A stretch of 64,000 nucleotides of DNA from contig CP097466.1 of NCBI GenBank assembly GCA_041874725.1, forward strand, positions 3,100,001 to 3,164,000. The letters run 5' to 3'. The DNA comes from Duganella sp. BuS-21 (GTDB lineage Bacteria; Pseudomonadota; Gammaproteobacteria; Burkholderiales; Burkholderiaceae_D). The notes beneath the pieces are model-generated. The model ran no database searches and had not been told where the DNA came from. It was given only the letters and a program-made list of their open reading frames with translations. The translations under genes and the position numbers were made by a program. Below are positions 54,139 through 62,792 of the stretch, in pieces (position 1 is the first letter of the stretch; each line of letters opens with the position of its first letter).

Positions 54139-55083
54139 ATGAGCTTCTTTAAGCGAGCTAAAAAAACCGATGGATGGCTTACTGTCACTTTTCTGAGGGA
54201 CGGTATTTGCGCGGGCCGCGTTCAGCGCAGGACCGACGCCAAGGCCATCGTCGAGCTGTCGGCGTTCTATCCGTCCGACGCCGCCGTCTCGCCCGAAGCG
54301 CTTGACAAGCTCAATAAAGACCTGAAAGCCGGCGGCTATTCCTGCGGCACCATGCTCAGCGGCGGCGAGTACCAGCTGCTGATGGTCGACGCTCCCAACG
54401 TGCCGCAAGACGAATTGAAAACCGCCGTGCGCTGGCGCTTGAAGGATATGCTCGACTTCCACGTCGACGATGCCACCATCGACGTGCTCGACATTCCGGT
54501 CGATGCCAGCAACGCGGCGCGCGGCCACTCGATGTTCGCCATCGCCGCCCGCAATTCCTTGATCCAGTCGCGCCAGGCGCTGTTCAGCGAGGCCAAGCTG
54601 GCGCTGACGGTGATCGACATTCCCGAAATGGCGCAACGGAATATCTCTGCGCTGCTGGAGACCGAGGGCCGTGGCCTGGCGATGCTGTCCTTCGACGGCG
54701 ACGGCGGCCTGCTGACGATTACCTTCAAGGCCGAGCTGTACCTGTCGCGCCGCATCGATGTCACGCTGGCCCAATTGTTGGAGCGCGATTCCGAGCGCCA
54801 GCAAACCTATTTCGACAAGATTACGCTGGAGCTGCAGCGCTCGCTCGATCACTTCGACCGCCAGTTCTCGTTTGTGAACGTGATCAAGCTGCTGCTGGCG
54901 CCGACCGGCGCCGATGGCCTTCATGAGCACCTGGCCACCAATCTGTACATGCCGGTGGAAGCGATGACGCTCGATGATGTGTTCGACCTCAGCAAGACAC
55001 CGGAATTGCAGGACGCGGCCCAGCAGCAGCGTTTCTTCCTGACGCTGGGTGCAGCGTTGCGGCATGAGGAGGTGCATCTGTGA
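54139..55083 (+). CDS. mshI: MSHA biogenesis protein MshI (PilM-like)
   Basis: A 314-residue cytoplasmic actin-fold protein of the PilM/MshI type, with no membrane segment. Recognisable segments: MSFFKRAKKTDGWLTVTFLR at the start, VPQDELKTAVRWRLKDMLDF, and the C-terminal lobe FDKITLELQRSLDHFDRQFS. It couples the cytoplasmic ATPase to the PilN/PilO-like inner-membrane proteins encoded next. It overlaps the PilN-like gene by four bases (GTGA). Confidence 0.85.
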   Translation: MSFFKRAKKTDGWLTVTFLRDGICAGRVQRRTDAKAIVELSAFYPSDAAVSPEALDKLNKDLKAGGYSCGTMLSGGEYQLLMVDAPNVPQDELKTAVRWRLKDMLDFHVDDATIDVLDIPVDASNAARGHSMFAIAARNSLIQSRQALFSEAKLALTVIDIPEMAQRNISALLETEGRGLAMLSFDGDGGLLTITFKAELYLSRRIDVTLAQLLERDSERQQTYFDKITLELQRSLDHFDRQFSFVNVIKLLLAPTGADGLHEHLATNLYMPVEAMTLDDVFDLSKTPELQDAAQQQRFFLTLGAALRHEEVHL

Positions 55084-55727
55084 GCCAGCAGATCAATCTC
55101 TTCAATCCCATCTTCCTCAAGCAGAAGAAGATTTTCACGGCCTTGCCGATGGCGGAAGCGCTTGGCGTGATCGTTGCCGGTGCCTTGCTGCTGACCTGGT
55201 ATGCAGGCCAGAGTGTGGCCGCGCTGGAGCAGGAAGCCGTTGCCGGCAAGGCCGCACTGGCCAAACGCGAGCAGCGCCTGGTGCAGGCCAAGGCGCAGTT
55301 CGCACCACGCGCCAAGGATCCGGCGCTGGCCGTGCAACAGGCCGAGGCCGAGGCGGAACTGAAGGCGCTGCATGATGTGACCTCGGTGCTGCAGGGTGGC
55401 GCGCTGGGGAATACGTCCGGCTATGCGGAATACTTCCGCGCGCTGTCGCGCCAGAACGTCAGCGGCTTGTGGTTGACCGGTGTGAGCATCAATGGCGCCG
55501 GCAATGACATCGGGGTGCAGGGCAGGGCCATGCAGGCGACCTTGATTCCGAACTACATCGCCCGCCTGACCGCCGAACGCGTCATGCGCGGCAAGAGCTT
55601 TGCCACGCTGGATATCGGGCGGCCGCAGAACGCCGTTGCGGCTGTGGCCCCAGGGCCGGCGGTATCGGCGGCATCGCCGTTTGTGGAATTCAACCTGCAA
55701 ACGACGGCGCTGGAGGCGGCCAAATGA
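55080..55727 (+). CDS. PilN-like pilus assembly protein
   Basis: A 215-residue bitopic protein: MSQQINLFNPIF (the NLL/NLF motif that binds the PilM groove), a membrane helix (about 24-45), coiled coil (ALEQEAVAGKAALAKREQRL) and a PilN-type periplasmic domain. The start is GTG at 55080, overlapping mshI; its ATGA end overlaps mshJ. It corresponds to the C-terminal half of the fused protein at 37544 in the leftward operon. Confidence 0.82.
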   Translation: MSQQINLFNPIFLKQKKIFTALPMAEALGVIVAGALLLTWYAGQSVAALEQEAVAGKAALAKREQRLVQAKAQFAPRAKDPALAVQQAEAEAELKALHDVTSVLQGGALGNTSGYAEYFRALSRQNVSGLWLTGVSINGAGNDIGVQGRAMQATLIPNYIARLTAERVMRGKSFATLDIGRPQNAVAAVAPGPAVSAASPFVEFNLQTTALEAAK

Positions 55728-56464
55728 AACAGCAGCTTCTCCAACAATGGATTAAGCTCAGCACCAAACTGGATGCCATGACACTGCGCGAGCGCGCCAT
55801 GGTGTTTGCGGCGATCGTGTCGGGCATTCTGTTCCTGCTGTACACGATGTCGGTGGAGCCGCTGCTGAACAAGCAAAAGCTGCTGCGCATACAGATCAAA
55901 CAGCAGCAGAACCAGATCAGCGGCATCGACATGGAGATCGCCGCCATTGCGCAGGGCTTCGTGGTCGATCCGGATGCGGACGCGCGCGCCAAGCTGCAAG
56001 CGCTGCGGCGCGACATCGACACCACCAGCGCCGGCCTGATGGCGGTGCAAAAAGGCCTGGTGGCGCCGGACAAAATCGTGCCGTTGCTGGAGCATCTGTT
56101 GCGCGGCCATGGCAAGCTGAAGCTGATGTCGATGAAGACCTTGCCGGTGACCGGCTTGAATGAAGCCGCGCTGCCGGCCACCACGGCGCCTGCGGGCCAG
56201 GCAGCGAACCTGCCAGCGGCAGCAGCGCCGAATGCGCCGGCCACGCCGGTGGCCAAACCGCGCGAGCTGCTGTACCGCCACGGCGTCGAGATCGTGCTGC
56301 AAGGTAGTTATCTGGACATGGTGAGCTATATGGAAGCGCTGGAATCCTTGCCGGTGCAGCTGTTCTGGGGCAAGGCTCGGCTGGACGCGCAAGAGTACCC
56401 GAATTCGCGTCTGACCTTGACCCTGTACACCTTGAGCCTGGATCAGAAATGGATGAAACTATGA
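55724..56464 (+). CDS. mshJ: MSHA biogenesis protein MshJ (PilO-like)
   Basis: A 246-residue protein: MKQQLLQQWIKLSTKLDAMT, a membrane helix (about 25-44), coiled coil (LLNKQKLLRIQIKQQQNQIS), a PilO/GspM-like periplasmic domain and an Ala/Pro-rich insert (about 150-180). It is the partner of the PilN-like protein in the alignment complex. ATGA overlaps join it to both neighbours. Confidence 0.85.
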   Translation: MKQQLLQQWIKLSTKLDAMTLRERAMVFAAIVSGILFLLYTMSVEPLLNKQKLLRIQIKQQQNQISGIDMEIAAIAQGFVVDPDADARAKLQALRRDIDTTSAGLMAVQKGLVAPDKIVPLLEHLLRGHGKLKLMSMKTLPVTGLNEAALPATTAPAGQAANLPAAAAPNAPATPVAKPRELLYRHGVEIVLQGSYLDMVSYMEALESLPVQLFWGKARLDAQEYPNSRLTLTLYTLSLDQKWMKL

Positions 56465-56784
56465 AGCGCCTGTTCTGCTCAGTGTTATTGCTAGCCGGGT
56501 CGGTGCAAGCGCAAACCCTGGTCGATCCGACCCAGCCGCCGCCGGAATCGCGCCTGTTGCCGATGTCGGAGGCGGCAGTCGCGACGCCGATAGGCCCGCA
56601 GCTGCAATCGGTACTGATCGGCTCGCGCGGGCGTGAGGTCGCGGTGATCGATGGCCAGACCGTGCGCAAAGGTGAAAAGTTTAATGGTGCGGTGCTGGTG
56701 GAAGTCCGCAAGAATCAGGTAGTCCTGCAAAACGGCCGGAACAGGCAAGTGTTGACCTTGTTCCCCGAACCGCCGCACAAATAA
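56461..56784 (+). CDS. mshK: MSHA biogenesis protein MshK
   Basis: A 107-residue protein with a signal peptide (MKRLFCSVLLLAGSVQAQ), the motif TLVDPTQPPPE shared by MshK/PilP-like proteins, and a small beta domain (LQSVLIGSRGREVAVIDGQT). The ATG at 56461 overlaps the mshJ stop (ATGA). It is thought to link the inner-membrane complex to the secretin. Compact compared with the leftward homologue at 36385. Confidence 0.85.
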   Translation: MKRLFCSVLLLAGSVQAQTLVDPTQPPPESRLLPMSEAAVATPIGPQLQSVLIGSRGREVAVIDGQTVRKGEKFNGAVLVEVRKNQVVLQNGRNRQVLTLFPEPPHK

Positions 56785-56797
56785 ACGAAGAACGCTC

Positions 56798-58561
56798 ATG
56801 CAAAAAATTCTGACCATTGCTATCGTGACGCTGCTGCTCGGCGGCTGCCAGACGCCATCCACGCGCGATACCTACGACAAGATCAACAGCGAAGTCAACG
56901 CCGCCAGCGCCAGGCCGGCCGTCGCCACCCAGAGCGACGCCGTGGCCAGCGCCTTGCTGCCGCCGGTGTCGCAATTGGCCGACCAGCTGCCGAAGGCGCG
57001 CGCGGTGCTGGATGAACGCTTCAACGTCTCGTTCAACAATGTGCCGGTGCAGCAGTTCTACAACTCCATCGTGGCCGGTACGCGCTACAACATGCTGATC
57101 AATCCCGAGGTGACCGGCAACATCACCGCCAATCTGAAGGACGTGACGCTGTTCGAGGCGCTTGATGCCGTGCGCGAACTGTACGGCTACGACTACAAGG
57201 TGGAAGGCACACGCATCTATATCCGTCCGCTGACCATGCAGACCAAGATGTTCAAGATTAACTACTTGACCGCTGTCCGCAAAGGCGCATCGAGCCTGCG
57301 CGTGTCGTCGACTTCGGTGGCCAATGCCGGCACCAGCAATAGCGGCGGCCAGAGCAACAACGGTTCCGGTGGCAACAATAACAATAACAACGGCTCCGAT
57401 CCGAACAATCCCAGCGGTGGCGGTTCGCAGTCGCAGCGCGACTCGGCCAATGTCTCGACCCGCTCGGAAAGCGACTTCTGGCTGGAACTCAAAACCGCGC
57501 TGGACGCACTGGTGGCGACCGGCAAGGACGGCCGCAACGTCACCATCAGCCCGCAGTCGGGCGTGATCGTGATCCGCGCCATGCCGGAAGAATTGCGCAA
57601 TGTCGATATGTATCTGCGCGCCACCCAATTGTCGGTGGACCGTCAGGTGATTTTGGAAGCCAAGATCCTGGAGGTGGAGTTGAACAGCAATTTCCAGAGC
57701 GGCGTCAACTGGGCGGCGTTTGGCAAGTTTGCTTCTGGCGGTAACAACCGCTTCTCGGCCGGCGCCCTGCAACCGGGCTCCACCTTGGGTCCGCTCGGTA
57801 CGCCGCTGAGCAGTACCGGTCCGGCCGGCATCAACGCCACGCCGGGCAGCCTGATCGGCGCGTCGGCCGATGCCGTCGGTTCGCTGTTCGGCATGGCTTT
57901 CCAAACCAGTAATTTCGCCGCCCTGATTTCCTTCCTTGAAGGGCAGGGCACGGTGCATGTGCTGTCCAGCCCGCGCATTGCGACGATGAACAATCAGAAG
58001 GCGCTGCTGAAGATCGGCACCGATGAGTTCTACGTCACCGGCGTCAGCACCACCACGACCACCAACAGCTCCGGCGGCGGCACCAGCTCGCCGACTGTGA
58101 CGCTGCAGCCGTTCTTCTCCGGCGTGGTGCTGGATGTGACGCCGCAGATCGATGAAGACGGCAATATCCTGCTGCACGTCCATCCATCGGTCAGCCAGGT
58201 ATCGACCGTGAACAAGGGCTTGAACCTCGGCTCGCTGGGCACCTTCAACCTGCCGCTGGCGGCTTCGTCGACTTCGGAAATGGACAGCATGGTACGCGGA
58301 CAGAACGGCCAGGTGGTGGCCATTGGTGGCTTGATGCGCCAGGCCACGACTACCGACCGTTCCGGCGTGCCGGGCGCGAACAGCGTGCCGGTGTTGGGCG
58401 CGCTGTTCGGCAGCAAGAGCGAAGTGATCCAGAAACGCGAACTGGTGGTACTGATCAAGCCGACCGTGATCGAATCGTCGTCGGACTGGAATCAGGATTT
58501 GCTCGATAGCGGCCGCCGCATGAAAGAGCTCGATCCGGGCCGCGCCAAGGGACGCAACTGA
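56798..58561 (+). CDS. mshL: MSHA outer-membrane secretin MshL
   Basis: A 587-residue lipoprotein secretin (lipobox LLLGGC, Cys about 17). An STN domain (FNVSFNNVPVQQFYNSIVAG) and N1 region (ITANLKDVTLFEALDAVREL) are followed by a Gly/Asn/Ser-rich linker (about 178-215), then the secretin core with VHVLSSPRIATMNNQKALLK and the barrel end VPVLGALFGSKSEVIQKREL. It forms the outer-membrane gate for the pilus. It starts 13 bases after mshK and ends two bases before mshM. Confidence 0.95.
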   Translation: MQKILTIAIVTLLLGGCQTPSTRDTYDKINSEVNAASARPAVATQSDAVASALLPPVSQLADQLPKARAVLDERFNVSFNNVPVQQFYNSIVAGTRYNMLINPEVTGNITANLKDVTLFEALDAVRELYGYDYKVEGTRIYIRPLTMQTKMFKINYLTAVRKGASSLRVSSTSVANAGTSNSGGQSNNGSGGNNNNNNGSDPNNPSGGGSQSQRDSANVSTRSESDFWLELKTALDALVATGKDGRNVTISPQSGVIVIRAMPEELRNVDMYLRATQLSVDRQVILEAKILEVELNSNFQSGVNWAAFGKFASGGNNRFSAGALQPGSTLGPLGTPLSSTGPAGINATPGSLIGASADAVGSLFGMAFQTSNFAALISFLEGQGTVHVLSSPRIATMNNQKALLKIGTDEFYVTGVSTTTTTNSSGGGTSSPTVTLQPFFSGVVLDVTPQIDEDGNILLHVHPSVSQVSTVNKGLNLGSLGTFNLPLAASSTSEMDSMVRGQNGQVVAIGGLMRQATTTDRSGVPGANSVPVLGALFGSKSEVIQKRELVVLIKPTVIESSSDWNQDLLDSGRRMKELDPGRAKGRN

Positions 58562-58563
58562 TC

Positions 58564-59457
58564 ATGTACAGCAAACACTTCGGCCTGCGCGAGGCGCCGT
58601 TCAGCATCACGCCGGATACCAGCTACTTCTTCACCAGTCCGCATTCACAGGAGGCCTTGAATACGTTGCTGGTGGCGGCCAAGAGCGGCGAAGGGTTTAT
58701 CAAGATCACCGGCGAGGTGGGCACCGGCAAGACGCTGCTGTGCCGTAAGTTCATCGCCACCATCGGCCCGGAATTTGTGACGGCCTACATTCCGAACCCC
58801 TATCTTGAGCCGCGCACGCTGATGCTGGCCCTGGCCGATGAGCTGGAAGTGCCGCTGGAGCGCGATGTGGACCAGCACCAGTTGCTGAAGTCGATCACGC
58901 ATCGGCTGATGGACCTGGCGCGCGACGGCAAGCGGGTGCTGCTGCTGCTCGATGAAGCGCAGGCGATTCCGACCGAGAGTCTGGAGGCGTTGCGGCTGCT
59001 GACCAACCTGGAGACCGAAAAGCGCAAGCTGCTGCAGATCGTGCTGTTCGGCCAGCCGGAACTGAACCAACATTTGCAGGAAAATTCGATCCGCCAGCTG
59101 GCGCAGCGCATCACCTTCCATTACCACCTCGGCCCCCTGTCGCGCGACGATATCGAATACTATCTGGCGCACCGTCTGCGCATCGCCGGCTACGGGGGCG
59201 GACGCCTGTTTAGCCGTGGGGCGATCGCCGGCTTGTATAAATCGAGCGGCGGCATTCCGCGCCTGGTGAACATCATGGCCAACAAGGCCTTGATGCTGTG
59301 CTATGGCGAAGGCAAGCAGCAGGTCACGCGTCGCCATGTCAACCTGGCCGCCAGCGACACGGTAACGCCGGCCAAGCGCATGCGCTGGACCTGGATGGCG
59401 GCGGGCGTGGGCCTGCTGATTGCCGCTTGCGGCCTGACCTGGGCGTTGACCAAATGA
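58564..59457 (+). CDS. mshM: MSHA biogenesis ATPase MshM (ExeA-like)
   Basis: A 297-residue AAA protein: MYSKHFGLREAPFSITPDTS, Walker A GEVGTGKTLLC, Walker B VLLLLDEAQAIPTESLEALR, sensor and lid region, and a C-terminal membrane helix (about 277-295). It is closely related to the leftward copy at 45659. The likely job is helping the secretin assemble. The gene overlaps mshN by four bases. Confidence 0.93.
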   Translation: MYSKHFGLREAPFSITPDTSYFFTSPHSQEALNTLLVAAKSGEGFIKITGEVGTGKTLLCRKFIATIGPEFVTAYIPNPYLEPRTLMLALADELEVPLERDVDQHQLLKSITHRLMDLARDGKRVLLLLDEAQAIPTESLEALRLLTNLETEKRKLLQIVLFGQPELNQHLQENSIRQLAQRITFHYHLGPLSRDDIEYYLAHRLRIAGYGGGRLFSRGAIAGLYKSSGGIPRLVNIMANKALMLCYGEGKQQVTRRHVNLAASDTVTPAKRMRWTWMAAGVGLLIAACGLTWALTK

Positions 59458-60593
59458 GCCTGATTAATAAAATGCTGCAGGACCTGGATGCGCGCGGCGG
59501 CGAGGGTGCGTCGGCCATGCAACAGGAACAAGTGAAGGCGGTGCCGTCGACGGAACGTGAGCGCCGTCCGCTGCTGCTGGGCGCCGCTGCGCTCGGCGTG
59601 CTGGTGCTGGCCGCAGGTGGCTGGTATGGCTGGCAGTGGTGGCAGGCGCGCAGCGCGCCGCCGGCGACCATGGCCAAGGTGATCGACAATCGCGTGCCGG
59701 ACAAGCCGCGCTTTCAGGAGCCGCCTTCGGCCGTCAAGGCTGAGCCGTCCCCGGCTTCGGCCCCGGAGGCTCTGGCGGAGGCCAAGCCTGAAGCGGAGGC
59801 GGTGCAGCCATCGCCTGCCGCCAAGCCGAACCGTGCGGCGCCCGCGACAGCGGAACAGGCGGAGCGTGGCGAAGCTGCGCCGCGCAAGCACAGCGCGGAA
59901 CGTGGCGACCGGGTAGCGCGTGCTGACCGTGCTGAACGTGCTGAAAGCGCCGAGCCGGTCCGTCCGCGCAAAGCCGCTGCGTCGGCGGCGAAAGCCGAAG
60001 ACGGCGTGGTGCTGCGCGAGCTGACGCCAAAACAGATGTCGGAAAACAGTTATCGCCGCGCCCTGGCCGCCTTACAGGAAGGCCGCGTGAGTACGGCACT
60101 GGCCGATCTGGACAAATCCGTCGAAATCGATCCGCGCAACGAAGCCGCGCGCCAGACCTACGTCAGCCTGTTGCTGGAAAACCGCCGCACCGACGACGCG
60201 ATCCGTCAGTTGCGCCTGGCGCTGGGTGTCGATCCGCGTCAGCCGGGACTGGCGATGGTGCTGGCGCGGCTGCAACTGGAGAAGGGCGAACCGGCCCTCG
60301 ATACGCTGCTGAAGACCTTGCCATACGCCGGCAACAACGCCGACTATCACGCCTTCCTGGCCGGTGTGCTGCAACGCCAGCAAAAACACGCCGACGCCGT
60401 TGAGCACTATCGGCATGCGCTGCAATTGGCGCCGCAAAACGGCGTCTGGTGGATGGGCTTGGGTATCTCCTTGCAGGCGGACCAGCATCTGCCCGAGGCG
60501 CGCGAAGCCTTCGTCCGCGCGCGCGGCGCCGCCGGCCTTACGCCCGAACTGCGCGCCTTCGTCGAGCGCAAGATCGAACAGCTCTCGCGCTGA
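59454..60593 (+). CDS. mshN: MSHA biogenesis protein MshN (TPR)
   Basis: A 379-residue protein: MSLINKMLQDLDARGG (the MshN/GspB cytoplasmic motif), a membrane helix (about 41-61), a Pro/Ala/Glu-rich charged linker with degenerate RADRAERAES repeats (9-base DNA units near 59930), and TPRs (about 195-365). The ATG at 59454 overlaps mshM. It ends the rightward operon; its TGA directly abuts the stop of the convergent HD-GYP gene. Confidence 0.88.
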   Translation: MSLINKMLQDLDARGGEGASAMQQEQVKAVPSTERERRPLLLGAAALGVLVLAAGGWYGWQWWQARSAPPATMAKVIDNRVPDKPRFQEPPSAVKAEPSPASAPEALAEAKPEAEAVQPSPAAKPNRAAPATAEQAERGEAAPRKHSAERGDRVARADRAERAESAEPVRPRKAAASAAKAEDGVVLRELTPKQMSENSYRRALAALQEGRVSTALADLDKSVEIDPRNEAARQTYVSLLLENRRTDDAIRQLRLALGVDPRQPGLAMVLARLQLEKGEPALDTLLKTLPYAGNNADYHAFLAGVLQRQQKHADAVEHYRHALQLAPQNGVWWMGLGISLQADQHLPEAREAFVRARGAAGLTPELRAFVERKIEQLSR

Positions 60594-61574
60594 TCACAGG
60601 CTGGCCTGCGGGCCCCAGATCTGCTTCATGCTGAAGCGGATCGCGGCCTGGTCCTCGCTGAGCGCTTCGGCGATGCAACAGCCGTCGTCGGTGCGGCGCT
60701 GTGCCGCCGGCGACAACACGCCGCCCGCCGGGTCGCGCAGACAGTGGATGGTGCGCGCCTCGCCGCCGTCCAGTCGCTGGCTGACCACGCCGATCTCGCC
60801 GCTCTCCAGGCGCACCAGGCAGCCCGGCGGGAAATCGCCCAGCTCGCGCTGGAAATACTGCACCAGCAGCGGGTCGACCGGCGCCGCCTTGTCCTCGATC
60901 AGGTTGCGCAGCGCTTGCTGCGCCGGCAACGAACGCCGGTAATTGCGCGCCGACACCTGGGCGCAATAGCGGTCGGCCAGGCTGAGCAGCTTGGCGTTCA
61001 AGGTGACTTGCGGGCTGGCGATGCCGGCCGGATAGCCGCTGCCGACGTCGTTCTCATGGTGCATCAGCACGCAGGAAATCCAATCGTCGTCCTCGATGCC
61101 TACGCAGCGCAGCATGTCCACGCTTTCCTCGGGATGGCGGCGCACAATCGCCATTTCCTCGCTGGTCAGCGGCGTGTTCTTGTTCTGGAAAGTTTCGTGA
61201 TGGCGCAGCATGCCCACGTTCATGGTCAGGGCGGCGGCCGTCACGGTCAGCGTATCGACCGCGCTCAGCGCCATGGCACGCGCGATCACCACCGTCACCA
61301 CCGCCGTTTCGATGCAGTGGCGTACCGCATAGGTGCCGTTGATCTGGCTCAGGAAGATGCAGGCCAGCGCGATGTCCGGATTGATGGCCACGGCCTGGAT
61401 CACCTCGCGCGCGATGTCGCGGATTTCGCTTTCGGCGTTGTGTTCGTTACGCAGGTTGTGCAGCAGGCGTTCCAGCAGGCGGTTGCACAGGTTGAGCTGA
61501 TGCAGCACCGACGGCGTGGATTCCGCAAACGCCGGCGCCTCCAGCGGCGATTGCAGTTGATTTGCTTCGGACAT
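60594..61574 (-). CDS. Degenerate HD-GYP domain protein
   Basis: A 326-residue cytoplasmic protein with the fold order of HD-GYP c-di-GMP phosphodiesterases. The HD pair is missing: where LLHDIGK is expected it reads AALTMNVGML. Later pieces remain in part: RHPEESVDMLRCVG, then VLMHHENDVGSGYPAGI for the HHExxDGxGYP motif. Loss of the HD metal ligands suggests no hydrolysis, perhaps a c-di-GMP sensor. A C-terminal small beta region (PPGCLVRLESGEIGVVSQRL) resembles other HD-GYP tails. It is convergent with mshN, with zero bases between stops. Confidence 0.75.
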   Translation of the reverse strand: MSEANQLQSPLEAPAFAESTPSVLHQLNLCNRLLERLLHNLRNEHNAESEIRDIAREVIQAVAINPDIALACIFLSQINGTYAVRHCIETAVVTVVIARAMALSAVDTLTVTAAALTMNVGMLRHHETFQNKNTPLTSEEMAIVRRHPEESVDMLRCVGIEDDDWISCVLMHHENDVGSGYPAGIASPQVTLNAKLLSLADRYCAQVSARNYRRSLPAQQALRNLIEDKAAPVDPLLVQYFQRELGDFPPGCLVRLESGEIGVVSQRLDGGEARTIHCLRDPAGGVLSPAAQRRTDDGCCIAEALSEDQAAIRFSMKQIWGPQASL

Positions 61575-61588
61575 GATTCGATCCCGAT

Positions 61589-62767
61589 CTACACTTTGCC
61601 CAGTCGCTCCAATGCGAGCGCCAGGGTCTCATCTTTTTTGGCAAAACAGAAGCGCACGATGCCCGACTCCTTGCCCTGCTGGTAAAAGGCCGATACGGGT
61701 ATCGCCGCCACCTTGATTTCGGTGGTCAGCCATTCCGCGAACTCGGCCTCGGTTTGTGTTGAGATTTTATCGTAGCGCACGCATTGGAAGTAGGTACCGT
61801 CGGCTGGCAACAACTCAAAACGTGTATTTTTCAAGCCGTCGCGGAACAGATCGCGCTTGCGCTGGTAAAACGCCGGCAATTCCAGGTAGGGCTTGGGATC
61901 GGCCATATAGCTGGCGATGCCGTGCTGCATCGGCGTATTCACGCTGAACACATTGTATTGGTGGACCTTGCGGAACTCCGCCATCATGGCGGCCGGCGCG
62001 GCCACATAGCCGACCTTCCAGCCGGTGACGTGGTAGGTCTTGCCAAAGCTCGACGCCACGAAGGCGCGCGCCGCCAGTTCCGGGTGGCGGCTGACGGACT
62101 CGTGCTGATGGCCGTCATAGACCATGTGTTCGTAGACTTCGTCCGACAGGATCAGCACGTCGGTGCCACGCACGATGTCCGTCAGCGCCTGCATGTCGGC
62201 CGCGCGTAGTACGGTGCTGGTCGGATTGTGCGGCGTGTTGATGATGATCAGGCGCGTCTTGCCGTTGACGGCAGCCGCCACCTTGGCCCAGGGCACGGTG
62301 TAGCCGTCGGCGCCGAGTTCCATCTCCACTGCCACCGGCACGCCGCCGGCCAGCGTAATCGCCGGCACGTAGCTGTCGTACACCGGTTCGATGACCACCA
62401 CCTCGTCGCCCGGATGGACGCAGCAGAAGATCGCCGTGGTCAGCGCCTGGGTGGCGCCGGCGGTGACGGTGATCTCCTTATCGACGTGGTACTGGTGGCC
62501 GTACAGGGCCGCGATCTTGGCGACGATGGCCTGGCGCAGCACCGGCGCGCCGCTCATGGCAGGGTACTGGTTGAAGTCGGCCTGCATGGCCTCGGTCACC
62601 GCGTTCATCAGGCTGCGTTCACAGCCGAAGTCGGGGAAGCCCTGACCGAGGTTGACGGCGCCCGCTTGCGCGGCCAGCACCGACATGCGGGTGAAAACAG
62701 TGGTGCCAACCGCCGGCAGGCGGGTGGTCAGGGCAGGCGTCGTCGGCAGGGTTGTGCGGCTATTCAT
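61589..62767 (-). CDS. PLP-dependent aminotransferase (methionine aminotransferase YbdL/MtnE-like)
   Basis: A 392-residue fold-type I class I/II aminotransferase. The N-terminus has VNLGQGFPDFGCE (typical of YbdL/kynurenine aminotransferase-like enzymes), then NQYPAMSGAPVLRQAI, TAGATQAL, NTPHNPTSTVL and DEVYEHMVYDG. The Schiff-base Lys is in SSFGKTYHVTGWKVGY, and the carboxylate-binding Arg in VRFCFAK. The closest type transaminates methionine and aromatic 2-oxo acids, including methionine-salvage 2-oxo-4-methylthiobutanoate. It starts 14 bases before the HD-GYP gene, so the two may be co-transcribed. Confidence 0.9.
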   Translation of the reverse strand: MNSRTTLPTTPALTTRLPAVGTTVFTRMSVLAAQAGAVNLGQGFPDFGCERSLMNAVTEAMQADFNQYPAMSGAPVLRQAIVAKIAALYGHQYHVDKEITVTAGATQALTTAIFCCVHPGDEVVVIEPVYDSYVPAITLAGGVPVAVEMELGADGYTVPWAKVAAAVNGKTRLIIINTPHNPTSTVLRAADMQALTDIVRGTDVLILSDEVYEHMVYDGHQHESVSRHPELAARAFVASSFGKTYHVTGWKVGYVAAPAAMMAEFRKVHQYNVFSVNTPMQHGIASYMADPKPYLELPAFYQRKRDLFRDGLKNTRFELLPADGTYFQCVRYDKISTQTEAEFAEWLTTEIKVAAIPVSAFYQQGKESGIVRFCFAKKDETLALALERLGKV

Positions 62768-62792
62768 GGTGGCGAAGTAGTGGACGGATAGG

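Noticed and set aside
59298..59453. N-terminal extension of mshN
   Set aside because: It overlaps the end of mshM; the MshN motif starts at the ATG at 59454, which overlaps the mshM stop.
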